A stretch of DNA of 64,000 bases from Selenomonas sp. GACV-9 (lineage in GTDB: Bacteria > Bacillota > Negativicutes > Selenomonadales > Selenomonadaceae). The notes under the pieces are model-generated. The model saw nothing but the letters and a program-made list of their open reading frames with translations, was not told the origin of the DNA and did no database searches. Position numbers and translations under genes: made by a program. The stretch spans positions 1 through 64,000 of the forward strand of contig FPAX01000008.1 of NCBI GenBank assembly GCA_900116485.1. Direction: 5' to 3'. Shown one piece after another: positions 8,159 through 17,125 of this stretch (the stretch's first letter is position 1; each line of letters begins with the position of its first letter).

Positions 8159-9541
8159 TTAAAAGAACATCAGCAGCGTCAAGCCAATGTTGACCACCGT
8201 GGCAATGGCCACAGGCAAGAACGTGCGCTTAGCCAGATCCATCGGCGAAAGATGGGCCGCACCGGCGACAACGATCATGACCGCGGCAATCGGCGACATC
8301 GAACGGGCGAGGTTCGATACGAAGTTCATGGGCAGGACGAACAGCACCGGCGCCAGTCCCGACAGCGCAGCGACCTTGGGTGCCAGCGGCACGAAAGCGA
8401 AGAAGGCTGCATTGCCGGAACCTGTGACGAGCGTAGCGGCAATGATGATACCCACGAAGACGAACATCATGCCAATGCCGCTGAAACCTGCATCCTGCGC
8501 TCCGGTAATCAACGTGTTGATGGCGCCCAGCGAGATAAGGCCTTTCGAGAAGGTCTCTGCGGCTACGACCAGCGTGACGACCGTGGCCATCTGCAGTCCC
8601 ATGCCATCCCAGTAAGCCTTGACGCCCTGGCAGGCAATCAGGCCGTCGCGATGGCGGATGAACTCAATGACCATCGTGATGGCGAGGGACAAAAGCGTTG
8701 CCAGGCTGATATCCATCTTGACGCCCATATCCACAAGACCAAAGAACAGGACCAAGAACAGCGGCAACGTCGGCAGCAGGGCATAGAAAGCCGGTACCTC
8801 CGGAGATTTCTGAGCCTCAGCCTGCTCCTTGGTAATCGATGCCGACACATCCTTGCCCGCCATCTCATCCGGATGCTTCCTGTCGAGATGTTTCTGCACG
8901 AAATAATGAGCAGCCGCCAGCGACAGCACCGTAGCAATGCCGATGGGCACCTGATACTGCATGAAGTACGGCACGATTTCCATGCCGATGAGCTCAGCTG
9001 CATAGATGCTATCGGCACCAGCCGGGCCCCAGCCAGGAGCCGATGCCGTAGCGATAACGGCGCAGGCTGCGATGCGGCTGACCCCCAGGCGCACAAGTAC
9101 CGGATACATCGTGACCATGAGCAAGAGGCCAAATCCCGAGGCCGAGCTTATGAACATGGCCAGCACGTTTGTCAAGATCGATGTGAGCGCCAGCACCAGA
9201 TACGGATGACCAAGCTTCTGCAGCGGCTTGATAGCCAAGCGGACCAGCGCAGTGCTGGCGCCAATCTTATCCATATACATCGAGAAACCGCCAATGAGCA
9301 TGATGATCATGCCCAGGGCTGCAGCACGGCTTGAAAAAGCCAGGCTGATGGACTGGATGATATCCAGCCAGGCCGAACCCGTACTTTTCTTGTCCGGCAG
9401 GATTTCGCCCAGACCCAGCACCAGCGTCATCATCATCATGATGACACCCGCCGTGAACAGCACCGGCTGCGCCGGATACTTCTTGAGCACGAGCCGCGTC
9501 ACCCAGACGACAGCAATGAGTGCAATAAGCAATCCTAACAT
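8159..9541 (-). CDS. dcuC: Anaerobic C4-dicarboxylate transporter, DcuC family
   Basis: 460 residues and about 12 membrane segments, the normal length. Recognisable DcuC elements are the conserved loop ATASAPGWGPAGADS (about 170) and TGSGNAAFFAFVPLAP (about 375), followed by FVSNLARSMSPIAAVMIV. It would carry fumarate, succinate or malate at the inner membrane, in keeping with an anaerobe exporting succinate; the NAD malic enzyme at 61.3 kb uses malate. An AGGAGG Shine-Dalgarno lies just upstream of the ATG. Monocistronic. Confidence 0.93.
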   Translation of the reverse strand: MLGLLIALIAVVWVTRLVLKKYPAQPVLFTAGVIMMMMTLVLGLGEILPDKKSTGSAWLDIIQSISLAFSSRAAALGMIIMLIGGFSMYMDKIGASTALVRLAIKPLQKLGHPYLVLALTSILTNVLAMFISSASGFGLLLMVTMYPVLVRLGVSRIAACAVIATASAPGWGPAGADSIYAAELIGMEIVPYFMQYQVPIGIATVLSLAAAHYFVQKHLDRKHPDEMAGKDVSASITKEQAEAQKSPEVPAFYALLPTLPLFLVLFFGLVDMGVKMDISLATLLSLAITMVIEFIRHRDGLIACQGVKAYWDGMGLQMATVVTLVVAAETFSKGLISLGAINTLITGAQDAGFSGIGMMFVFVGIIIAATLVTGSGNAAFFAFVPLAPKVAALSGLAPVLFVLPMNFVSNLARSMSPIAAVMIVVAGAAHLSPMDLAKRTFLPVAIATVVNIGLTLLMFF

Positions 9542-9606
9542 AAAAGGACCCTCCTAAATATATAATACAGGAATATTATTCGTTAATAATACCATAAATC
9601 CTGTTT

Positions 9607-9659
9607 ACACAATAACACGCAGAACAACTTATTTCCCCATTACGTTCCATTTATTGTGT
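9607..9659. repeat. Long-spaced 9-bp inverted repeat upstream of dcuC
   Basis: ACACAATAA (9607-9615) and TTATTGTGT (9651-9659), perfect arms 35 bp apart in the gap between the CYTH gene and dcuC. It could be a weak terminator for the operon to the right or an operator for dcuC; no T-run supports the former. Confidence 0.35.
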
Positions 9660-9684
9660 ACATATATCCGAAGGATCCTTTTGT

Positions 9685-10233
9685 TCATTTGTCCAGGCTG
9701 CGCAAGCGAGTGGACTCCCAATATTCCCCCATAGACTGGCCTGGCTGCTCCGTCACATCATCACCAAGATATTCCCCGAGGCCTACAGCTGCCGGCTCAA
9801 AAGCCTTGGCGTCTTCGATACTTGCAAACTCGACCTCAGCATACCAGAATTCCGTGGCCAGTCCACGATCGACATGATTGACCTCCAGCTGCCTGCCATC
9901 AGCCAGCATATAGGTGCGGCGGACTTTTTCAATCAACGGTTTGCCGATCAAATCTTCCAGCTCACGGAATTTCTCCACCGGAATCGGCAGCTCGACTTCC
10001 TTGCGGGCCAGCTTTCCCTTCGACTTGAAACACAGGATATATTCCGCCTGCAACGGCTGCTCAGCACGATTTGACCACGTCGTTTCCTCTTCGCGGATGC
10101 GCACGGTCGGCCGTACAGACACATAGCCCTGCCGCATCTTCTGCTCAAAGGCCAGCTGATCTGCCAGCGTCTCCGGCCAGCCATTCACTATCCACTTGCG
10201 CTCAATCTCTACCGGTGTTTTACGTTGAACCAT
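9685..10233 (-). CDS. CYTH-domain protein (triphosphate tunnel metalloenzyme family)
   Basis: About 182 residues. The defining ExExK motif sits at the start (EIERKWIV), followed by alternating basic strands (RPTVRIREEE, EYILCFKSKGKL, EVELPIPVEKF, VRRTYML), as in inorganic triphosphatases and class IV adenylate cyclase relatives. The likely substrate is triphosphate or a phosphorylated small molecule; the exact one cannot be told. The open frame reaches 10254, but GAGAGGAAAGC precedes the ATG at 10233, chosen here. It follows the sensor operon by 21 bp and is probably cotranscribed. Confidence 0.85.
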   Translation of the reverse strand: MVQRKTPVEIERKWIVNGWPETLADQLAFEQKMRQGYVSVRPTVRIREEETTWSNRAEQPLQAEYILCFKSKGKLARKEVELPIPVEKFRELEDLIGKPLIEKVRRTYMLADGRQLEVNHVDRGLATEFWYAEVEFASIEDAKAFEPAAVGLGEYLGDDVTEQPGQSMGEYWESTRLRSLDK

Positions 10234-10254
10234 GCTTTCCTCTCTCCTTATCAT

Positions 10255-11565
10255 CTATTGCTGCAAATACGCATTGATCTCTTTCTGCAATTTATTGAGG
10301 GCATTGTTGAACGGAACGATGCCCGTAATGATCTGCTGCAGTTCATTGTTGGCCCGCAGCATCGCCTCATCGTACCCCTTGAATTTCGGCTGCATGACCG
10401 CCCGATCCATGACCTCGCTGACCACTCGGAGATTCATCTCCTCGCAGCCCGGTGCATTTGCGGCAAATAAGGCCTGTGACTCCTCAGCCTCGACCACATC
10501 GCGCCGCGACGGCAGTCCCTGCGTCTTGGTCAGCATGAGCTGCTGGCTCTCGGGGGCATAGCAGATTTCCTTCAGCAGCTGCCAGGCCAGTTCCTTATGG
10601 GAAGACTTCGCACTAACCCCCATCAGCAGCGTCTGCAAGTTCGATACGTTGTCGCCTGAAGGGCCAGCTGGCAGCTTGATGCAGTCCCATTCAAAGGAGC
10701 TGTATTTCTTGATGCGCCAAGGATAGGGCTTATAAGTGCGGTATTCAGCAAAGGTGAAGGGCCGGAAGGCCACGCGTCCCATATCAAAGTCCTTGGCGGT
10801 GACCTCACGGCCCCGCTGCGCTTCATGCAGCTGCAGCATGAACTGCACAGCCTCCTCCATGCGGCTGCTGGCAAAATACGATGCCCGTCCATCAGCTCGG
10901 AACAGCTCCACGCCATTTGTCACCGCTGCCAGTTTCCAGTCGTAATCATAGAATCCGAACTGGTCGAGGACGCCATCGCCGTCAGTATCCTTGGTAACCC
11001 GGCGGCAGATGTCCAAGAAGTCCTGCCAGGTCCAATCGTTCCCTGGGATGGCAATCCCCTCCCGGGCCAGCAATGTCTTGTTGACAAACATCAGCGTCGG
11101 CACGCTCGTAACGGGCAGCCCATAGGCGCGTCCATCATAGCGCCCATAATTGAGGGCCGCCGGATAGTAGACCTCCCAATTGAAGTCGCGATCCTGATTG
11201 CCAAGATCAGACAGGTCCTGCAGCGCCCCCATGGCCGCATACATGTTGAAATCCTCCCCCGGCACGACGAATACATCGGGCTCATCGCCGGCCAGCAGTT
11301 TTTCAGCCAGCCATTCCGAGTAATCTTCCTTCTTGATGCCGCTGACATAGGTGACCTTGACGCCAGGGTGCTTAGCCTCAAACCGCTGGATAGCCGCCTC
11401 GATGACCGCGTAGGAATCCCCATCAGGCACGTCCCAGTTGCTGCCGGCAAACAGGCCGACACGCAGCTCACCGGCCTGCTGCTGATGATAGGCAAAGGCA
11501 CCGAGCAGCAGTATGACCAGGGCAAAGGCCATCAGTAAGAGCTGACGCTTACCATCGCCCCCCAT
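10255..11565 (-). CDS. Membrane-anchored sugar-type solute-binding protein (family 1)
   Basis: 436 residues with an N-terminal uncleaved-looking membrane anchor (about 7-27) and no lipobox Cys. The body matches ABC sugar-binding proteins: EAAIQRFEAKHPGVKVTYVSG (about 55-75), DEPDVFVV, YGLPVTSVPTLMFVNKTLL, and a calcium-loop-like DTDGDGVLDQFGFYD (about 195). No permease or ATPase gene is near. Its start overlaps the response-regulator stop (TGATG), so it is translationally coupled to the two-component system. It probably presents a sugar to a sensor or scavenges for an unlinked transporter. Confidence 0.88.
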   Translation of the reverse strand: MGGDGKRQLLLMAFALVILLLGAFAYHQQQAGELRVGLFAGSNWDVPDGDSYAVIEAAIQRFEAKHPGVKVTYVSGIKKEDYSEWLAEKLLAGDEPDVFVVPGEDFNMYAAMGALQDLSDLGNQDRDFNWEVYYPAALNYGRYDGRAYGLPVTSVPTLMFVNKTLLAREGIAIPGNDWTWQDFLDICRRVTKDTDGDGVLDQFGFYDYDWKLAAVTNGVELFRADGRASYFASSRMEEAVQFMLQLHEAQRGREVTAKDFDMGRVAFRPFTFAEYRTYKPYPWRIKKYSSFEWDCIKLPAGPSGDNVSNLQTLLMGVSAKSSHKELAWQLLKEICYAPESQQLMLTKTQGLPSRRDVVEAEESQALFAANAPGCEEMNLRVVSEVMDRAVMQPKFKGYDEAMLRANNELQQIITGIVPFNNALNKLQKEINAYLQQ

Positions 11566-12236
11566 CAGAGTTCCACCTCCGCAGCCGCAAGGCCTGTCTG
11601 GACGGCCCAGATGGCTAGCTGCGTGCGATCGCGCAAGGCCAGCTTGGACAAGGCATTAGAGAGTCCATTGCGCACCGTTCCCTCCGACAGGCTCAGCCGC
11701 TCAGCGATTTCCTTGTTCGACAGGCCATGACCGACGAGATGGGCGATGTTGCGCTCGGTCCGCGTGAGCTCCTCGGCACCATTCGTCTCCGTCTCGACAC
11801 TCAGATTATTCTTGGCCATCTGATTGAACAGCTTGACCACTTTGGCAACGACTCCCGGATTGATCATCGCACCACCGCTGACCACCGTGCGAATCGCATT
11901 CGTGAGATCCGGCACTGATACACCTTTGAGCAGGTAGCCGCTGGCGCCGTATTTCAGGGCATTGAACACGTATTCATCATCATCGAACGTCGTGAGGATG
12001 ATGATCTTGACTGCAGGATAGAGCTCCTTGACGGCCTTGGTCGCCTGCACACCGTCAAGCTCCGGCATGCGCACATCCATGAGGATGACATCGGGCTGGC
12101 TCTCCTTGAGCATATCCATGAGCTGGCGCCCATTCTCAGCCAGCGCTGACACCTCCATGTCCACATTCTGGTCCAGCACGATCTTCAGGCTCTCACGGAT
12201 GAGCTCCTGGTCATCGGCAATCACTACCTTTATCAT
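11565..12236 (-). CDS. NarL/LuxR-family response regulator
   Basis: 223 residues. Receiver domain (1-120) with acidic pocket Asp8/Asp9, phosphoacceptor Asp54 in ILMDVRMPEL, the Thr pair in IILTTFDDDEY and Lys in YLLKGV. LuxR-type helix-turn-helix at about 155-215 (LTRTERNIAHLVGHGLSNKE, then IAERLSLSEGTVRN). Partner of the kinase encoded just upstream, whose stop overlaps this start by 4 bp (ATGA). Candidate target sites are the imperfect palindromes upstream of the operon (14582-14599) and of the mannose-type PTS (17126-17141); this is inference. Confidence 0.93.
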   Translation of the reverse strand: MIKVVIADDQELIRESLKIVLDQNVDMEVSALAENGRQLMDMLKESQPDVILMDVRMPELDGVQATKAVKELYPAVKIIILTTFDDDEYVFNALKYGASGYLLKGVSVPDLTNAIRTVVSGGAMINPGVVAKVVKLFNQMAKNNLSVETETNGAEELTRTERNIAHLVGHGLSNKEIAERLSLSEGTVRNGLSNALSKLALRDRTQLAIWAVQTGLAAAEVEL

Positions 12237-13558
12237 TCTATTTCCTCCCGTCTCGTCCCGGCCGGTATCGTGGCCTCCAAGGTAAATCCATTATCACTCC
12301 AATAACGCAGCCGCCCATGCAGCAGATCCAGACGCTCCTGCATATGACGCAGGCCAAAGCCCGGCTCCACATCGCTGCAGCCCTGGCCATTGTCGGCGAT
12401 GATGATATAGTTGCGCCCCGGCTCCGTGCCGATGGTGACCGTCGCCTCCGTCGCATGGCCGTGCTGGTTCGCATTGGTGATACCCTCCTGCACGACGCGG
12501 TAGATGACCTCCTCCTCGTCCTCACGCAGGTTATCCGGCCAGCCCAAGGCGATGACGCGGATCTTCATATTCGATGACTCGGCAAACTCAGCCACCATGC
12601 GGGCAATCGCATGCCGCAGCGGCAGTTTCTCAAGGTCATCAGGACGCAGCTTCTCCACCGACCGGCGCACATCGACAATGCCGCGGCGCGCAGTCTCCCG
12701 GATCTTGGCCATCTGTTTCTTGGCCGCCTCCGGTGCCGCATCGACGAGCACGATGCAGGCATCAAGACCCGCTGCGATGCCTGTAAGGGCATGTCCAAGC
12801 GTATCGTGGATCTCACGGGCCAAGCGGTTGCGTTCGCGGGTCTCTGCCATGCGCTCCGCCTCAATGGCATAGGCCCGCAGACGCTTGTTAGCCTCGCCAA
12901 GCTGCGTGTTGAGGCTCGCGATGCGTTCCTTCTCCTGATGCTTGTTCTGCACCAGCAGTACCAGATACGATACGAACAGGATGATATTGAGCGAGACAAA
13001 GCAATTCTTCACGGCAATCAAGATGGCCTGCACCGAAGACTTATAGTACGCGGTATAGGCATCAAAGGGCGCCACATGCCCCTGGAAGATTGCCAGATTG
13101 TAATTAGCGATGCAGTAAAGGCCAAACATGGCTCCGACGAGCAGCCAGCTCTGGTTCTTGCCCTGATAGCGATGCATGAGGTCGGCAACGACCAGCAGGA
13201 CAACGCCATCATAGGCCAGATTCAGGCTGCGCATCAAGAGCATGCAGGCGGTGATTTCCGCCAGGAATACCATATAGCGCATCATGTCGCTGAGCGTATC
13301 GCGCCGGTAAAGATGCCCCAGCATGACCAGCACCAGAAAGGACATCATCGACAGTGCAAAGCCTTCGCCAGCTGGCAAGGGCACGATTGGCAGCGTCTCC
13401 AGGAAGGAACGCGCCGACATGCTCCGGATGATCTTTTCCTGGGTGATGCTCATGAAACCAGCCATCAGGAACACCACCATGCCGTTATAGACACTGAGCA
13501 GGCGATAGAGACTCGCAATCCGTTCCTTTTCCCTCAGCATATCAAAATCCACCTTCAT
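12233..13558 (-). CDS. Membrane histidine kinase, HisKA_3/NarX-DesK type
   Basis: 441 residues. The N-terminal half (about 20-205) holds six to seven hydrophobic segments with short loops and no large extracytoplasmic domain. A coiled coil (about 207-245) leads to the dimerisation/phosphoacceptor helix with His251 in REIHDTLGHALTG, then an HATPase_c domain (N box EGITNANQHGHA, G box ADNGQGCSDVEPGFGLRHM). Such small sensor modules usually read a partner protein, which fits the two anchored binding proteins in the same operon. The start lies 2 bp after the upstream stop, with GGAGGG as ribosome site. Confidence 0.93.
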   Translation of the reverse strand: MKVDFDMLREKERIASLYRLLSVYNGMVVFLMAGFMSITQEKIIRSMSARSFLETLPIVPLPAGEGFALSMMSFLVLVMLGHLYRRDTLSDMMRYMVFLAEITACMLLMRSLNLAYDGVVLLVVADLMHRYQGKNQSWLLVGAMFGLYCIANYNLAIFQGHVAPFDAYTAYYKSSVQAILIAVKNCFVSLNIILFVSYLVLLVQNKHQEKERIASLNTQLGEANKRLRAYAIEAERMAETRERNRLAREIHDTLGHALTGIAAGLDACIVLVDAAPEAAKKQMAKIRETARRGIVDVRRSVEKLRPDDLEKLPLRHAIARMVAEFAESSNMKIRVIALGWPDNLREDEEEVIYRVVQEGITNANQHGHATEATVTIGTEPGRNYIIIADNGQGCSDVEPGFGLRHMQERLDLLHGRLRYWSDNGFTLEATIPAGTRREEIE

Positions 13559-13560
13559 GC

Positions 13561-14532
13561 TCAGTTCCAGCCCTCCTTATCGCCATCTAGCAGCACCCGA
13601 CGGGTCAACAGCTGGGTCTTCAGCTGGATGACGCGCTCCGTCTCCTCCCCTGCCAGCAACCGGTAAGCCTGCTCAGCCGCCCGTTTGCCGATCTGCCGCG
13701 GAGACTGACCAGCCGTAGCCGTCATATGCCCCTGCCGGATCATCTCCTTCGTCTCGGGCACACCGTCGACGCCATAGACCTTCACGGTGTCGAGACGGCC
13801 TGCATTCTGCAGCGCTGCCATGGCCCCCATGGCCGCTGGGTCGTTGAGTGCCATGACGATAGACACCTCAGGATGCGCCGTCAATATGCGCTCCATCGCC
13901 GGCATCGCGAGCTCCAGCTGCCCTAGGCACTCCTCCTCGTCGACAATCTGGAATTCCGGATGACCGGCCAGCGTATCCTTGAATCCCTGGATGCGGTCTA
14001 CCGACGAATGGGCCTGGGAATGCTTGAGCAAGGCAATCTGGCCGCCAGAGGAAGTAGCTAGCAAGTGGCTGGCGCACTGGACGCCCGCCATATAGTTATC
14101 AGACATGACCGTGCAAGCCACGTATTTCTCATCCTGAACGCTCGTGTCGATGGCGATTACCGGCACATGGGCCGCATAGGCCTCCTCGAGCGCCGGCTCG
14201 ATGCGTTTCCAGTCTACGGGGTTGATGAATATGACCTCCACGCCTTCGGCGATAAGCTCACGTATCTCCTCACGCTGCCGTTCTACCGAAAGGGCTGGAT
14301 CGCGTGAAATCAGCACATCGCCATGGTTTTCCACCACCGTGCGGATTTCCTCATCGACGACCTCATAGAAGGGATTGTTGAGCGTCATATAGACCGCTCC
14401 GAGCTTGCGCCGCTGCTCATTCTGCCGTGCGGAAAGGTCCCCCTGGGATACATGCAGCAAGCTCAGCAGCAAGAGCCCTAAGCACATCGCGCCCACGAGC
14501 CCCCAGAAATATTTTTCCCGTGCGTCCATCAA
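13561..14532 (-). CDS. Membrane-anchored ribose/LacI-type periplasmic binding protein
   Basis: 323 residues. N-terminal anchor helix (about 9-28) without a clear cleavage or lipobox site, then a Peripla_BP_4 fold: LGAVYMTLNNPFYEVVDEEI (about 44), LIAEGVEVIFINPVDW, VPVIAIDTSVQ, DNYMAGVQCASHLL, IVMALNDPAAMGAMAALQ, KVYGVDGVPETKEMIRQG. It is first in the sensor operon, directly ahead of the kinase. The anchored XylFII protein that signals to LytS in clostridia is a known precedent for this layout. Ligand probably a pentose or hexose; not decidable from sequence. Confidence 0.9.
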   Translation of the reverse strand: MMDAREKYFWGLVGAMCLGLLLLSLLHVSQGDLSARQNEQRRKLGAVYMTLNNPFYEVVDEEIRTVVENHGDVLISRDPALSVERQREEIRELIAEGVEVIFINPVDWKRIEPALEEAYAAHVPVIAIDTSVQDEKYVACTVMSDNYMAGVQCASHLLATSSGGQIALLKHSQAHSSVDRIQGFKDTLAGHPEFQIVDEEECLGQLELAMPAMERILTAHPEVSIVMALNDPAAMGAMAALQNAGRLDTVKVYGVDGVPETKEMIRQGHMTATAGQSPRQIGKRAAEQAYRLLAGEETERVIQLKTQLLTRRVLLDGDKEGWN

Positions 14533-14561
14533 ACTCCGCCTTTCTCAATCATTATGCTCCA

Positions 14562-14599
14562 ATTATAGCACAAAACCCGCTGTCATGAGGACATATGAC
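14562..14599 (-). promoter_or_regulatory. Promoter of the sensor operon with adjacent inverted repeat
   Basis: Extended -10 TGCTATAAT on the minus strand (14562-14570) with no convincing -35, suggesting activator dependence. Just upstream lies GTCAT-N8-ATGAC (14582-14599), a candidate operator. Confidence 0.5.
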
Positions 14600-14614
14600 C
14601 TATTGTTTCTCAAC

Positions 14615-14646
14615 AAAAAGAGCCTTGCCTTGCGGCAAAGCTCTTT
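14615..14646 (-). terminator. Terminator after the mannose-type PTS operon
   Basis: AAAGAGC/GCTCTTT arms with inner TTGCC/GGCAA, followed on the minus strand by TTTTTG. It separates the PTS operon from the sensor operon. Confidence 0.8.
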
Positions 14647-14735
14647 CTGTTGGGAATGTATTACATAATGGAATATATATATGAATATTGTAATACCGTA
14701 TGGAACAAGTGGAGATATTTTCCTGCCCGTCTTGC

Positions 14736-15560
14736 TTACGCAAAGAGGCCAATCGCATAGCCAACGATGCCGAGTGCAAACAGGCCAAGGATGATAAGCA
14801 GCGGATTGACGCCCTTCTTGAGCAGCCACATGCAGGCAAACGTCATCAGAAGTGGCACTACGCCAGGCATCAAGCTGTCAAGCAGGCTCTGGACAGTCGT
14901 TACCACCTGGTCGCCCTGGCTGTTCGTATACGAGGACAGGACCATCGGCATGTTGACCGACGTCCATTTCGCAACGAGGGCACCCATGACGAGCAGACCG
15001 AGAACTGAAGAACCTTCCGTGAGGTAACGCATGCGGTTGCCGCCAACCTCGTTGACGAGCTCCGTACCTTTGTCATAACCGTACATGACACCATACCAGT
15101 TGGTCAGCAGACGGATGACATTGAACGCAACGAAGAAAATCAGCGGGCCGACGATGCTGCCCGTCAGCGCGATACCTGCACCGAGAGCTGCCAGGACCGG
15201 ACGCAGCGTACCCCAGAAAATCGGGTCACCGACACCAGCCAGAGGACCAATAAGACCGACCTTGACGCCGGAGAGGGTGTCCTCACCGATTTCCGCGCCA
15301 TTGGCTTTCTTCTCCTCCATAGCCGCGATGATGCCCATGATCGGCGTTGCCAGGAACGGCTGCGTGTTGAAGAATTCAAGATGACGTTTGAGGGAGCGTT
15401 TATACTCCTCAGGATCATCCTTATACAGCTTCTTGAGTGCCGGAATCAGCGAAACGCAGAAACCGATAGCCTGCATACGCTCGAAGTTGAAGGAGCCGAG
15501 CAGGAAGTTCGAACGGATAAAAATCGATACAAGATCGCCTTTGGTAAGTTTCTTTTCCAT
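14736..15560 (-). CDS. PTS mannose-family EIID
   Basis: 274 residues of the ManZ/EIID type: LTKGDLVSIFIRSNFLLGSF at the N-terminus, FERMQAIGFC, a cytoplasmic helix-rich half with FFNTQPFLATPIMGIIAAME (about 70) and GEDTLSGVKVGLIGPLAGVGD (about 98), and a C-terminal membrane segment. Forms the translocation complex with EIIC encoded 14 bp upstream. Substrate could be mannose, fructose, sorbose, N-acetylgalactosamine or a related hexose. Confidence 0.93.
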   Translation of the reverse strand: MEKKLTKGDLVSIFIRSNFLLGSFNFERMQAIGFCVSLIPALKKLYKDDPEEYKRSLKRHLEFFNTQPFLATPIMGIIAAMEEKKANGAEIGEDTLSGVKVGLIGPLAGVGDPIFWGTLRPVLAALGAGIALTGSIVGPLIFFVAFNVIRLLTNWYGVMYGYDKGTELVNEVGGNRMRYLTEGSSVLGLLVMGALVAKWTSVNMPMVLSSYTNSQGDQVVTTVQSLLDSLMPGVVPLLMTFACMWLLKKGVNPLLIILGLFALGIVGYAIGLFA

Positions 15561-15574
15561 GACTGTACCTCCCC

Positions 15575-16378
15575 TTACATCAGATCCGAATCGTCAATGT
15601 CATCCAGTGCATTGCCCGAGCCACCATTGCCAGCTGCAGCCGCATTGAGCTCACGCTGCAGGCCACGGATGTGGAAGTAAGCGCAGATAAGGCCGATAGC
15701 ACCGAAACCAATGAGGTTGACGTTCGTGAATACGGCAATGAGGAAGCCAAGGAAGAAGTACGGCATCAGAGACTGGGCATTCATCATGTTGATGACCATT
15801 GCATAACCAACAACGACGATGAAACCACCGGAAACCTGCAAGCCGCGCGTGATAACTTCCGGGATGGAAGCCAGCATAGCATTGACCGTGTCCGTGCCAG
15901 CAACAGCGGCAATGATAGCAGCCGGTACAGCAACACGGATACCCTGCAGCAGCAGACCGCCGACATGGCACATCTCGATACCGAATGCATTGCCTTCCAG
16001 CGCGAATTTATCTGCCAAATGCTGGAAGAATACCGTAATCGTACGTACGAAAATCGTGAGAACCTGGCCAGCAGCAGCAAGCGGAACAGCCAGTGCGATA
16101 CCAGCGCCGATGCTCTGATGACCGACAATGACGAGGATAGCCGAAACTACCGAAGCCAGCGCTGCATCCGGTGCCATTGCTGCACCGACGTTCATCCAGC
16201 CCAGTGCCAGCATCTCCAGCGTACCACCAAGAATAATACCTGTCGTAATATCACCAAGTACAAGTCCAACCAATGTGCAAGCAACGAGCGGACGATGGAA
16301 CTGGCACTCATCGAGTACGCTTCCCATGCCGGCAATCGCTGCGACAATAATCAGTAAAATAAACTGTACAGAAGTCAT
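15575..16378 (-). CDS. PTS mannose-family EIIC
   Basis: 267 residues, strongly hydrophobic, ManY/EIIC type: LIIVAAIAGMGSVLDECQFH near the N-terminus, PLVACTLVGLVLGDITTGII (about 29) and GGTLEMLALGWMNVGAAMAP (about 51). Builds the sugar pathway with EIID. The C-terminus carries a charged Asp/Gly-rich tail (DDIDDSDLM). The 104-bp gap to the EIIB gene contains a strong hairpin. Confidence 0.93.
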   Translation of the reverse strand: MTSVQFILLIIVAAIAGMGSVLDECQFHRPLVACTLVGLVLGDITTGIILGGTLEMLALGWMNVGAAMAPDAALASVVSAILVIVGHQSIGAGIALAVPLAAAGQVLTIFVRTITVFFQHLADKFALEGNAFGIEMCHVGGLLLQGIRVAVPAAIIAAVAGTDTVNAMLASIPEVITRGLQVSGGFIVVVGYAMVINMMNAQSLMPYFFLGFLIAVFTNVNLIGFGAIGLICAYFHIRGLQRELNAAAAGNGGSGNALDDIDDSDLM

Positions 16379-16412
16379 AACGTATAAACACCCCTATCTC
16401 TATTCTTGTTTC

Positions 16413-16447
16413 CCTGACAGACCGAAAATCCCAACCAGTCTGTCAGG
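16413..16447 (-). other. Intercistronic hairpin between EIIB and EIIC genes
   Basis: Perfect 10-bp arms CCTGACAGAC/GTCTGTCAGG (16413-16422 and 16438-16447) around a 15-nt loop. No T-run follows on the minus strand, so it is more likely an mRNA processing or stability element that sets different EIIB and EIIC/EIID amounts than a terminator. Confidence 0.6.
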
Positions 16448-16482
16448 TAAAATTACGGCGAAAATGAATGATTGCTATGGTA

Positions 16483-16974
16483 TCAAGCCATGCCTTTAGC
16501 CTTCAAAGCATCCATGAGGTTGCCTTTTGGCTCATTGGCGAGTTTACGGATTTCAACTTCAATGCCCATATCCTGCAGCTCAAGCAGTGCCTTGACATCG
16601 TCCGGATTGACCGCAACAGCACTCGAGATCAGCGTATCGCCATCCTTATAGGTCATGCCGCCAAGATTGACCGACTTGAACGGGATACCACCCTTGACCG
16701 CACGGACAACATCAGCCGGTTTCGTGAACAGGAACAGCGTCTTGAACGCATCGTACTTCGGATTTTTGTAAGCCTCGCAAGCCTTCTCAACCGGTACGAC
16801 ATACGCCTTGATTCCCGGTGGTGCCACCTGCAGCAAAAGTTTCTTGCGCATGTCATCTTTGGCGACCTCATCGCTGCAGCACATGATGCGGTTGCACCCC
16901 GTAACCTTCGTCCAGACCGTAGCCACCTGGCCGTGGATCAGACGATCGTCGATACGGCAAAATGCGATTTCCAT
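16483..16974 (-). CDS. PTS mannose-family EIIB
   Basis: 163 residues, a single EIIB domain with the phospho-His14 loop IDDRLIHGQVATVW. The family's cytoplasmic EIIA (usually fused N-terminally, as in ManX, or encoded next door) is absent here and in the 250 bp upstream, so phosphate must come from an EIIA encoded elsewhere. First gene of the EIIB-EIIC-EIID operon; AAAGGGG precedes the ATG. Confidence 0.92.
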   Translation of the reverse strand: MEIAFCRIDDRLIHGQVATVWTKVTGCNRIMCCSDEVAKDDMRKKLLLQVAPPGIKAYVVPVEKACEAYKNPKYDAFKTLFLFTKPADVVRAVKGGIPFKSVNLGGMTYKDGDTLISSAVAVNPDDVKALLELQDMGIEVEIRKLANEPKGNLMDALKAKGMA

Positions 16975-17125
16975 ATGTCATTCCCCTTTCATAATACCTC
17001 TGCCGCCATAACAAAATCCCCATTGCCACAGCAGCAACAACCTTATAATTTTTCTGACAGTAATTATAATAATAGAAAACACGGTCAAAGTCAGCTGAAT
17101 TCTGTCACGACTTTCTCCATAGGAA

